Source: Fomitopsis serialis
Taxonomy: Eukaryota > Basidiomycota > Agaricomycetes > Polyporales > Fomitopsidaceae
NCBI RefSeq assembly: GCF_022376445.1
Contig: NW_025955275.1
Location: 1 to 46,455, forward strand
Length of the DNA: 46,455 nt
Reading direction: 5' to 3'
Shown: piece after piece, positions 22,800-32,734 of the stretch
How the letters are laid out: each line of letters starts with the position of its first letter
Position numbering within the stretch: the stretch's first letter is position 1
Program-made: the position numbers and the translations under genes
Notes under the pieces: model-generated
The model's database searches: none
Told to the model about the DNA's origin: nothing
Seen by the model: only the letters and a program-made list of their open reading frames with translations

Positions 22800-25700
22800 T
22801 CAGTCGTTGTTGACGTCGTCATCCCCTACCTCGGCTTGTTCTCTCCGGTGCATGCCTGGAGATGGAGATGGTGATAAGCCAGCACTCGGAGGAGGCTCCT
22901 CCCTTTCCTCTATCGTCTCTCCTTCAGGCTGCCCTTTCCACTTCGCTTTTACAGTGTCCGTAGGCTCGTTGTCCGTCGGACTCGCGACAACGAGCGCACG
23001 CTCAAGCGCCTTCTCCCCTCTCTTCTTCATTCGAAGCGACATCGCCGCATGCAGCGAGTCTATGTATGACTCGTACTTGACAATCTCTGTCAGGAGGTAC
23101 TGGGACTTCTTCTCCCAGTTACTCAGGGATTTATCAGCATTTGCGGAGCGAGGCCGGTACTACAAAATACACAAGCGTCAGAGATACGCCCCCTGATGGG
23201 GGAAGGGAACGTACTAGGTTGGTCATGGGCGACCTCAGCTCATTATGTTGCTTGAGCTCCGTTTTGAGGTACGCGACGTGTTTCTGCAGGGCCTCGAGCT
23301 GAGTCTCCTCGTCGTGATTGCTCGGTACCGTGGATGGCATAGGCGGCTTCCATTCGTTGATGAACGTCCTATCCGCCCAGGGCGACTTGTCCGCCCGAAC
23401 AGTCGATGCGAGGTCCTTCATCCGGCTCCGGCCACTCCGACCGCTCCTGATGCTGAAGCCGTCGTCGTTGTCCTCGCGCTGTGAAAAGTTGTCCTCGGAC
23501 GCGGACCGCACCCGTGTGACGGGATCCAACACGCGATTCCAGCCATACTCCATGTTCGAGACGCCGCCGATCAAGGGTTCCTTGCTCTGCCGCGCAGCCC
23601 AGTAGTTGCACGTCGAGACCCACTCATTCACAAGCTCTTCGGTACCCGCTTGGAAGAAGTAGACACCCCCGTTGGACAAGGTCAGAACCATGCAATGTGG
23701 CCGCTGACGGTTGTACCCCGGAGACGGGAGAGCGTGTGCGAGCGAATGGGCAAGCACCAGCTTACCCACCGGCTGCGCGTTTTCCTGCGAAAAGAAGTCA
23801 AGAACTGAGATATGGCATACCTTGACGTACTACTCACAAGCCAATTACCGCCGCCGACGACATGCGATGCGCCATGCGCATGTTCTCCGAAGACGAACAT
23901 ACTGAGTTCGCCCTTCTGTATGACGACGAAGACGTCCATCCACGACTTCGACTTCGCCCTCTTCCCAGTGCACTCCCAGTACTGCTTACGGCAGAGCATA
24001 CCTTCCTTTGCCCATGGAGGCCCGAGGAGAGCAAGCTCTTCGTCCGTGATACTGGCGTCAGTACCAGAATCCGAGCTCTCCATGCTGTGAGAATCATCCT
24101 CCTGCGTCTCTCGGATTATGGTATGTGAGAGATTGGATGCGAAGCCCATCGCGGGGGTGAGGAATGATGCTGTTGAGGCGTGGAAGCCCTAGAGGAGAGT
24201 CAGGACCGCGATTCTGCTCGTCTAAGTACGACCCACTTCAATCGAGTTGGCGAAACTTGGTGCAGGACTCGCCCGGCCGTCTACGCTGCTGTTGCTGCTG
24301 TAAGGACTGACGCCCGACTGTGCGTGCAATATCGACTGCAGACCGCGTATACTTCCCCGCTTGAGGTTGGCTAAACGGTCCCCCTGTTGGCCGCGCAGGC
24401 TCCGTTGGCGCAGTAGCGCACCGTGGTGCGGGCTGAGGGAGGAGGTGGAGGACCGGGCCGTCAGTGCGCTGCCAATAGGCTGCAATATCTGCTGGCTCTT
24501 GACGGCATTGTACATTTCCTGTCAAGGATACCCTGAGTACTGCCCGCCGCTCAGAGCGAACAAACACTCACCTTCAGCAGGCTTTCTACCTCCGACTCCC
24601 AATTCCGGTCATGCACTATAGCCGTAGGCGCAGGCTCCCGTTCCGGCGCCCTCGACTCCCGCTCAGCCATCCTCGGTTCCTGGCCCGACGCCACCGACAC
24701 CTCGCTCCCATTCACTGGCCGCTGCCCTGTGCCGTCCGAAGCCGAACTCAACTGGCCGCTCGACGTCCCCGCGGACGTCACCGAGTTTGACATGCCCTCG
24801 CGCGTGCCGATGCTGTTCCAGCTCGCGATGCTGTCGCTGCGTTTCGCGCGCCGCGTGGCATTCGCCCCGGCGACGTCGCTATCCGAGCCCGCGCGGAAGC
24901 TCGTCCAGTCGTCATACGAGAGGTCACTGTTCGAGCCCTGGTTCGGTTGTAACTGCATCTGAATGGTGCCCAGTGTGTTGCGCACGAATTGGCCGCGGGA
25001 CATCCGCGTCGCGAGGTCGGCGACGTGGAGATCGGTGTTGAGAAGGAGGAGAGAGTACGTGACGGCGTGGACGACACCTAAGATGACATTGTGAGCCTAC
25101 ACTGCAGTGTTGCGTGCGAGGATGATGCACGCACTGGCACTGCCGAAGATGCTACTGGGGTTGCAGTCAAAGTACCGCCGCGCGAACTCGTCCAGAATCC
25201 GGTCGACTTGCTGTGTCTCAGCCTTGAGGAAGAGCTTCGCGCACAACCGCCTGCAAGCTCCTGTCATTCACCCTCGCAACTACAATGCATGAACCCACTC
25301 ACCTGAACGCGTGGTCTAGCCGCAGCGCCGAGAAGTCAAAGTGGTCTATGTAATGCCGGAGCGCAGTCTTGTTGATCACGCTCTGCCCACCGAGCCACTC
25401 CGCGATCTTGTCCTTCGCCATGAAGTCCTCGTCCTCCGTCCAGCATCGCTCCGCCAGCTCCCGCCCCCGTGTATCCAGGTCCGTGCCATCCTCACCCGAG
25501 CCCTTGACTGGCGAGGCTCGTGCGCCGGCGCTGCTCAGCGCAAATCGCGTAATATTCTCCCCGCCAATGTCCGACGCAGGCACGAGCGACGGCTCCGACG
25601 TCGACGCCGTCGAGCGGTGCTGCGCCCGGAGACGCTCCGTCCCAGCGCCACCCATGCCGATGCTGACGGACGCGAGCGACCCGCTCCCGCTGCGCATCTG

Positions 25701-27478
25701 GGGGGAGCGTGGGCCGTACTTGAGCGACGACACGCGGGGCGGGCCTGTATTCACCGAACCTGAACGTGCACGGATAGGCGAATGCTGCAGGGAAACCGGA
25801 CGGAGTGGCGGTGGCGAGGCGGTCATGTCGCCTGACATGACCGCCTCGGCAGGTTGTAGGTTGAACGTAGGCGTCAGCATCTTCGCAGGCGAGGACACTA
25901 TTGGCTTTAACGTCGGCCGCGTGGGGCTGTCCTCCTTGCTCGTCGCACCGTCGCTCTGTGCACGCAGAGCCGCGAGTGCAGGTCGGCGCGCCGGCGTCGT
26001 CGGATCGCGCAGGTCGAGTGACGTCGCGGTATCGAGCTGCGAGAGCTCACCGCGGAAGTCAGAGATAATGCCACTCAGAGTACGCCCCCATACCTCCGGC
26101 CGGCGACCTTCGCCCGATGCGCGCGCGGGCGTCGATGGTCCTGCGCCCTGTGCAGCCGCTATCGCCTTCTGAACGTCTGCGTCACTTACGCTCATGCTCC
26201 GCCGCTTGTGCCCGCGGCTCGCGGTCCGAGTGTGCTGTGAGGCTGAGTTCGGCCGCTGCCGGAGCGTCGTCGTCGGCGACGGCGAGCGCGACCGCTCGAT
26301 CATCACCAGCGACGCATCGTCCGCGTCCGAGGGCGCCGACGGCAGACTTTTGTTGACGCTCGACGAATCGCTGAACACGTCCGACGGATCCGTGCGCGGG
26401 GAGACAAAGTTTGCCCGGTGCTTTGGCGGGATGGGAGGCACGGGCGGTGTAAACGCGTCCATGAGTGGCGTGGACGGATACGTTGCGACAGATGTCGTTG
26501 ACGGCGATGATGTGATCGTTCGCTGCGGCGTGTCAGTGCACCGAATGCGAGCCGCACAGGCGAACGACTCACTGAGCGTTCGCGGGTGCTCGACTGCCCG
26601 AGCATCTTGCCCAGGAAAGCAGACGTCTTTTGGCGGACGGAAGACTTTGCGTTCTGAGAGACATGAGTGGCAGAGACAATGCAACATCTCGGGAGACGCA
26701 CCTTGGCCGGGCTGGTCATGACCCACTCTGCACTCGTGTTGCCGTCGTGAGCGAGGTCCATGAACGGATTCGGCTTGAGTCTGCCCTTCGGCGCAGGCGT
26801 CACCTGCGGCGAGGGCGCCGGTGACGACGTCGAGAACCGCTGGCCCTGGTACGCATCGGGCCTGCTGGGTGTCGTCGGCGAGTCGAGGGTCCTGCCGTCG
26901 CTGGGAGCAGAGCCGCGGGCCTTCGCTTTACGTAGCAGGGTCGCGAGGTCCGGGCTGCTCGCGGTGCCGGGCGAGCGATACATGGAGCGCCGCTTGGTGT
27001 GGTACTCGCCGTCCGGCTCCTCGGACAGAAAGTCCGCCGTCGACGAGGACGACGACGGCGCCAGGTTGGAGCGGGTAGACGAGGACGCGGACGGCGGCGG
27101 GTGGGGACTGGCGACGGGAGAGGGGGTGGGGGGCACGATGGTGGGGGTGGCGGGTATACGGGGCCTGCGAGGCGAGGGGGAAGAAGAGGAGAAGGAGATG
27201 GAAGCGTTGGAGAGATCAGCACCTAAGCTGTCTACGTCGAGGCTCTCCTTGAGGACGACGGTGCCGCCTGCGCGCAGAGCCTGCTCAAAGTCTAGATCGG
27301 TGCGGGAGGTGCGTCGGGAGGCATGGATGTCGCTGGGCCCGATGGCGTGGAGACCAGAGGGGAATGCGGAGGGCGGTGCAGGCGACCGCGGCGACGGCTG
27401 TCTGAAGAGGGACGCCAGATTGGCAGGCCGCGTCGCAGAGTCGCGTGTGTCAAGCCCGCCTTCGCCAGCGACGCACAT
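22800..27478 (-). CDS. Arf guanine-nucleotide exchange factor, Sec7 + PH domains
   Basis: Activates Arf-type GTPases in vesicle traffic. Nine exons (27478-26702, 26653-26573, 26522-25303, 25250-25135, 25077-24572, 24518-24237, 24188-23838, 23784-23215, 23159-22800) give about 1420 residues. The first ~630 are Ser/Pro-rich and disordered. A divergent Sec7 domain spans about 636-770: IAEWLGGQSVINKTALRHYI, then KAETQQVDRILDEFARRY holding the expected catalytic Glu, and TYSLLLLNTDLH. A PH domain follows at about 1055-1178 (KEGMLCRKQYWE ... EELVNEWVSTCNYWAAR), then a coiled-coil-like segment (TQLEALQKHVAYLKTELKQH) and an acidic tail. Domain order fits the yeast Syt1/Yel1 type rather than large BIG/GBF exchange factors. 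The start codon is the first ATG in frame; an upstream exon is possible. Confidence 0.92.
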
Positions 27479-28246
27479 CCCCTTCCTGCCGCCCACACGT
27501 GGCTACAAATCGTTCTCCCTCCAGCGCCTCCTTTCTCGCAATCCAGTCGCCTTTACAGAGAACACCCATATCCCATATCCCGTATGCAGGTACACCCCCG
27601 TATTCAATACTCAGATGTGAAACAACCCGTCACGATCGCTCTTTTCCCGGTCACATCTTGAACGACCCCGGGTGGACTACCGTACGCTCAATCCCGCCCA
27701 AGTTGCCTTTTCAGGTAACTCCCGATGTATCCATGGATTCAACATCCTACGTTCGGGGAGGCCGATACATGCTTGCTTGCCCAGGTGGGTACTCAGCGCT
27801 CAGAACTCAGCTTCAGGTCCTCGGCGAACGCCTCCCATAACAACTCTAAATTCGTAATTGGCAAGACGTAACCGCTGGCGTTGCAGAGCTGCGTTCGCTT
27901 CGTCTCCGACTCCTCATGGTAACTGTTTCTAGACCTCCGAAACCTGGGGATTGTTGCTAGCCTGGGTTAGCTTGCCGACGACTTACTGAAACATAGATTT
28001 CGCCCTGATTCACGGGATTCCACACCCTCCAAGACTCCAGGAATATCAACAACGTAGATTCGTCATTTCCGCCCGCGAATGGGTACTTAGGTCAAGATGA
28101 ATACAATGCACCACCCTTGCAACCGGCTAGTCCCTATCAACGAAGGCAAGCACCGACTATAGCTGCTCGAGCTATTAACCAGCTGGTTCTCATCTTTGCA
28201 GGACAGCTCACCTGCGATCTATGTGACGCGAGTGCTCGGGGAGCGT
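27479..28246. other. Intergenic: promoter of Sec7-PH gene and 3' flank of Cys-rich copy 2
   Basis: I see no gene or repeat I can support. The first 200 bp are pyrimidine-rich on the plus strand. Confidence 0.45.
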
Positions 28247-28397
28247 TCACTTGCTCTTCGGGGGCTCCGCGCAGCCGCACGCGGGGTATGTGCAGGAGTC
28301 GCCGTTGGCTTGGACGTTAGCGCAGGTTGCCTTGTCCTGCCGCGTCGGTCAGTCGACACGCCTGACATCGATGCAAGCTGGAAGTACTCACAGACAT
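28247..28397 (-). CDS. Small Cys-rich (metallothionein-like) protein, copy 2, 31 aa
   Basis: Exons 28397-28392 (ATGTCT) and 28336-28247, with a 55-nt intron (GTGAGT...CAG), encode the same 31-residue protein as copy 1 except Gly15 to Asp. All four cysteines are kept. Its stop is TGA where copies 1 and 3 use TAG and TAA. The other third-base differences are silent, which points to protein-level constraint. It is divergent from gene B. Confidence 0.84.
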
Positions 28398-29230
28398 TGT
28401 AGTTGATATGCGAGGAGTCGAGTGGTGAGTAGGTTGTGTGGTTATTGACTGGAGTTGACGGTGCAAGTGCACTCCTCTTATAGGGTTCGTACTATGCGCA
28501 TGTGTTTGTGACTGGAATACCTGCTGCCCTGATATTCAGTATTCAGAGAGCGTTTACTGGTCGGTTGTCGTCCAATAAAACGAGGTACGTTGGTCATGTC
28601 TTCTGATACAGCAATCTCCACAGACGGCCGGTGTATGCGGATCCGAGGACCGGCATGGCCCATAACGGCGGAGGTCTCATTTGTGGACGCAGATACTGAG
28701 ACGGCAGGCGAACATCCTCGCGTACGGCCCGCAGCCGACGCTGGTGAGATCACATTCACGGTTGATTGGCTTATGGCGACGAGTGCGCGTGCCATGAACG
28801 AACCTGCATCATTCATATCTTCAGCCTGCTACATGGAACAAGGTTCCAATGTTCTAGTAGTCATCTTCTACTCAGTCTCGGAATCGTGAGGAGAGGCGTT
28901 CAGTATACACGTGGATCCCCGATCATCTGTGACTTGCAGCGTCCAATCTGAGATGTCGTGCAGATCAGGTCCTGCTTGTACTTGCCAGTGTCGCGTCGCA
29001 GAGTGGACGTGCAAAATATGCCACATGCATGATGAATGATGACTGGAGAGAAGTAGAACTGTGCGATGGCTAATGGACGTCTCCTATCAACAGCAGTGTC
29101 ACGGGAAGAGCGAGTCAGGACTCGGAAGAGACGGCGAACCCCCGCCACTTCCGCTCCACTCCCCTGTGTCCCGGCGAACAAGAACCTCTCTACTGCCATC
29201 TCGCTTCATTCCCTCCCACTTCCCGGCAGT
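28398..29230. other. Divergent intergenic region between Cys-rich copy 2 and gene B
   Basis: Holds the copy 2 promoter block at its left end. Beyond that I see no gene. Gene B's start is preceded by a pyrimidine-rich tract. Confidence 0.45.
28471..28575 (-). promoter_or_regulatory. Promoter block of small Cys-rich gene, copy 2
   Basis: Read on the minus strand: CCGACCAGTAA at 28564-28554, preceded by TTGGACGACAA, and the TATA-type core ACGAACCCTATAAGAGGAG at about 28490-28472, about 85 bp before the ATG. Same order and spacing as copies 1 and 3. Confidence 0.62.
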
Positions 29231-30196
29231 ATGCCCGCAATCCAATCGAGCTCGTACAGGACGCCGTTACCTGCCTCTCATCCACCCTTCGACATCCCAC
29301 AATATCCAGTCGCAAAGTCAGACCCTACGACTCGTCAAGCTTCCCCATCCGCGCAAGAAAATTACATCGCGGACGTATTAATCAAGTACGGCTGTCTGTG
29401 GGAGGATCATGCGCATCACATCCGCGTCAAGGGCTTGAAGAACCACGCAGGCCTCAAAGCGATCTACGACAGGGCCCTCGCTCGCTGGACCACCGATCCG
29501 CAGTACTCACAATGGCGGGGCCCCAGGACATACCTAGCGGGCAGAGAAGAATGGCTTCACTGGATCGACGGTGTGATCAACACCGCAGGCAAGCCGATTG
29601 ACGCCATGACCATCGAAGAGTGCGTACAAAGTTGCGCTTTCGTGTTGCAGGCATCGAAGCTTTAACGGTCTGATTGCACCGTTAGACATTGTCTGGCTGG
29701 TTTCGCTGCGTGGGCGGCATTTATCTACGTATCATGCAACGAGTATAAACCGACAGTCGAGGGTGGCATTGACAATGTTTCATGTTCCTCCTTAGTCACT
29801 AAGACAATGTACGTGCACCGCCCTCATCGCCGCCTGCGCTATTCCTCATCAACGTACAGGAGTGATCACGCCCTCAAACGTCAGAAATCCGAGCCTGAGT
29901 TTCACTGCCATCCTGCCCGCCCTCCTCAGGGGCTAACACGCAGTGGGTCGTATGTGGGGTTGAAGCCAATCATCGGTGCAAGTGCCGCCCTGGTCGGGAC
30001 CACCTTTACCTACAAGGATCCAAAGACTCAGCACCCGCGGACGTGTACCGTTACCGGCTACTCTTCGACGTTGCATGGCGTCGAGTACACCGTCCAGTAT
30101 GACGATGATGGCGCAATGTCAGACGCGAATGACAAGAACCAGACGATGAGTGACGACGACTTCGAGCAAATCTGGGACGCACGCCTAGAGGAATGA
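29231..30196 (+). CDS. Gene B: diverged paralogue of genes A and C
   Basis: Unrecognised family. Exons 29231-29619, 29686-29808 and 29860-30196 encode 282 residues with the same intron phases as A and C. The exon 2 acceptor was chosen because it alone gives the family block (FAAW...CNE), while the earlier CAG leads to a stop. Shared positions include YGCLWEDHAHHIRV, RWTTDPQYSQW, the Trp-Ile block (HWIDGVI) and the C-terminal strand pattern GTTFTYKDP...RTCTVTGY...GVEYTVQYDDDG, ending DFEQIWDARLEE. It is clearly older than the A/C split. It is convergent with C; the inverted-repeat arm begins only about 9 bp after its stop codon. Confidence 0.82.
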
Positions 30197-30204
30197 ACAC
30201 CGCG

Positions 30205-31920
30205 CTAGGCTCCTCGGTAGCTCCTCTTGCCATTCAACCTATCCCGCACGGCGTCGCATTCACGTCTTCCGATCGAGTATGTATTCAATGATTGTGCGCC
30301 ACACTCGGCCGACTGTGTATAGTGTCGCAATGGTTGGTGGGTTGTGCATAGTGTAAAGCGCAATACACCCGTCTTCCCAGCACGAATGCGTGACGTGCGG
30401 TGCCACTGGTACTGTAGATATCCCTGAGACCAAAGACGGGAGTCTTGATAGGGCCAATGAAGACTTACTGGCCAGACACACGGCCAGATCGCGCGTGGCT
30501 GGATGGCGAATGCTGAGGATCGCGAGGGGAATACGTGGCTGTAATACGCAGCTAATTCTCATGTATACATGATCTTGGTAAGGCAATGCCATTATTCCCT
30601 GATGGGGGCGACGCGATTACAACCCAGACGAATATGAGGAAATGATGCAACGTGTTAGTGGTGGACGTTGAGTACAAGGGACATAGCAGGATAGCACGAC
30701 AGCAAAACGGAGAAGCATTACAGACAGCAAGCTCAAACCAAAATCTAATTGTCCATCACTCGACCCGGGCACCCCAAATCTCCCGGAACTTGTCTTCAGA
30801 TAGTGTCACCTTCTTGGCCCGTTCACCATCCGGATCCTTCGCGGTTAGATGCTTGATAATATACTCGGCACCGTCGTCAATCGAGGTCACAACACCAGTG
30901 ACCATGCAGGTACGGGCGCGGGCCATTGTGCGGGTCTTGTACTCGAATATGACTCCGAGCAGAGAACCGTCGGCGATGTTCGGGAGCGGCACTCGCTGTG
31001 GAGCGGTACCCCTTGACTTGGGATGAGCTGGATGATTGAGAAAATCGGGCTCGGAGTCTTGGAAGGCCCGGGCACAATCTGCGCTATATTACACGTCTGT
31101 GAGCAATGCACGCAAGAAGGTCCATTTGGGATACGTACAGCTTCCGGCCGATGGCGGGCTTCAGCCTGCCAATCACCTCCGGGTCCTTCATGCACGGCTC
31201 ATTGCACCTCAGCACATCTGATACACTGAAAGCGGCGAACGTGACGATCCAATGACTGTGGCGAGGAGCATGAGCGCTGAAGACCAACTGGATGCAACCA
31301 CAACTCACTCTTCAGTCGTCATCTCTGCGTCCGGTTTGCAGTGTGATCTGATCACCCCCTCTATCCAATCGATGTAACTATCCCTTTCTTCAGCGTAGTT
31401 CGTCGTCGGGCCTTGCCACCGCGAGAACTCTGGGTCCTTGATCCAACGATCCAGAGCCCGCGTGTAAGACAAAGAGAACCCCTCCGGCGTCTTCTCTCTG
31501 AGACGGACATAATGGGCGTGCTCTTCCCAGAGGCACCCATATCTGATGAGTTGGTCAGACAACCGTGTCTCCCGCTCAGCCTGCGATGCTTGACGCGCCA
31601 TGGCGCGAGATACGGAGGATCGCGCGGTGAGAGGCGCAGAGCGCGTTGGGGGTTTAGACGCTCGATGAGATGCTCGACGCGACGCAGGCATGATGTGAGC
31701 AATGGTGAACTATGAAGACAGTGAGAATGTATCGGGTACGTTATGAACGCGGAAAGCGACGCGTGAGTTGGTGGCAAGAGGTGAACTGTTCGCGAACGTG
31801 ACAGAGTCACGACGCGTCGATTCTCGAACGCGATCGAGCGCAACGCGTCCCACGTGGATGTCTATGGCACATGTCAATGATACATCTCTTAAGCGCTGAC
31901 ACGCGGTACCGAGAGCGCGT
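30205..31920 (-). repeat. Inverted duplication, right arm (mate at 2039-3865)
   Basis: The reverse complement aligns with the left arm over gene C, its introns, promoter and about 540 bp of 3' flank. The far end (GAATGGCAAG...AGCTACCGA) lies against the stop codon of gene B. The TATA-like run seen before gene A is not evident before gene C, so the promoter has diverged. Confidence 0.85.
30756..31691 (-). CDS. Gene C: inverted duplicate of gene A
   Basis: Exons 31691-31309, 31255-31139 and 31083-30756 encode 275 residues, one codon longer than A. Protein identity with A is about 85% by eye. Splice sites are conserved in position, but the second acceptor changed from CAG to TAG. Same features: basic Ser/Arg-rich start (MPASRRASHRAS), YGCLWEEHAHYVRL, FAAFSVSD, then the SH3/Tudor-like end (EYKTRTMARARTCMVTGVV). 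There is no frame break, so both copies look functional. It is convergent with gene B. Confidence 0.83.
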
Positions 31921-32583
31921 ACAGTTTGCGTACATATGCAGGTACTTAAAGCTGAAGGTCTCTATTCGTTTGTACCGTTACCAATGCATTCACAAGATCG
32001 GCGAGAATGCGGATAAAATTATAGGATCCTGTTATCGTCACTCATAGCACTCACGTCCACTAGTACTAGTTGGTAGGTAGACGCTGTGTATCCCGAGTCC
32101 GTGTACCGTTCAGGCCCGGGAATCAGGATCTTACCATGCATCGCCATAAGACAGACTGTGCCGCCTCCTATGTTCTGAACTTTGTTAGGCGTGCTGATAG
32201 ACACGCGGATGCTCGGACGTTATGCGATGGCTCGTATACTGGCGTATCGTTGATTGTATCACAGAGATGCTCAACACAGTCGCCGAGCCTTTTGAGTATA
32301 CTCGCGCCTGAATCGAGGAGGAAGCACAAAAAATATAACGGCCTTTTTTGCGCTCAGACTCACTTGACGGGTTGCGACTAACGGGCGGATCGAGTTCACG
32401 AATGATCCATTGGATTGAACATTATTCATTCAAGCCGGCAACTGTGTCATCATGTAGCGATCACAACCGAAGGACGCCCCGACCGACTAATCGACTACAA
32501 GTGGGATAAGAAGCAGGTCAGTTCCGGCTTACTCCATACCCCATTCGAGACTTACGTACCCTGAACGAGGTGCTTGAAGGGCG
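31692..32583. other. Intergenic: gene C promoter and 3' flank of Cys-rich copy 3
   Basis: Up to about 31920 this is part of the inverted repeat. The rest is AT-richer sequence with no gene seen. Confidence 0.45.
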
Positions 32584-32734
32584 TTACTTGCTCTTCGGGG
32601 GCTCAGCGCAGCCGCACGCGGGGTAGGTGCAGGAGCCGCCGTTGGCCTGGACGTTAGCGCAGGTAGCCTTGTCCTATCGCGCTTGTCAGTCCACGCGATT
32701 CGTGTCCATTGAGTCTGGTGGTACTCACAGACAT
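32584..32734 (-). CDS. Small Cys-rich (metallothionein-like) protein, copy 3, 31 aa
   Basis: Exons 32734-32729 (ATGTCT) and 32673-32584 with a 55-nt intron ending TAG. The protein is identical to copy 1, and the coding exons differ at only four bases, all silent including the stop (TAA versus TAG). The intron sequence is much more diverged than the exon while its length is unchanged. It lies upstream of gene C in the same orientation. Confidence 0.85.

Noticed and set aside
25369..26172. 267-codon plus-strand frame opposite the Sec7-PH gene
   Set aside because: Antisense shadow of exon 3; composition mirrors the Ser/Arg-rich coding strand.
26760..27620. 286-codon plus-strand frame opposite the Sec7-PH gene
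   Set aside because: Antisense of the Ser/Pro-rich N-terminal coding exon; no independent motif.
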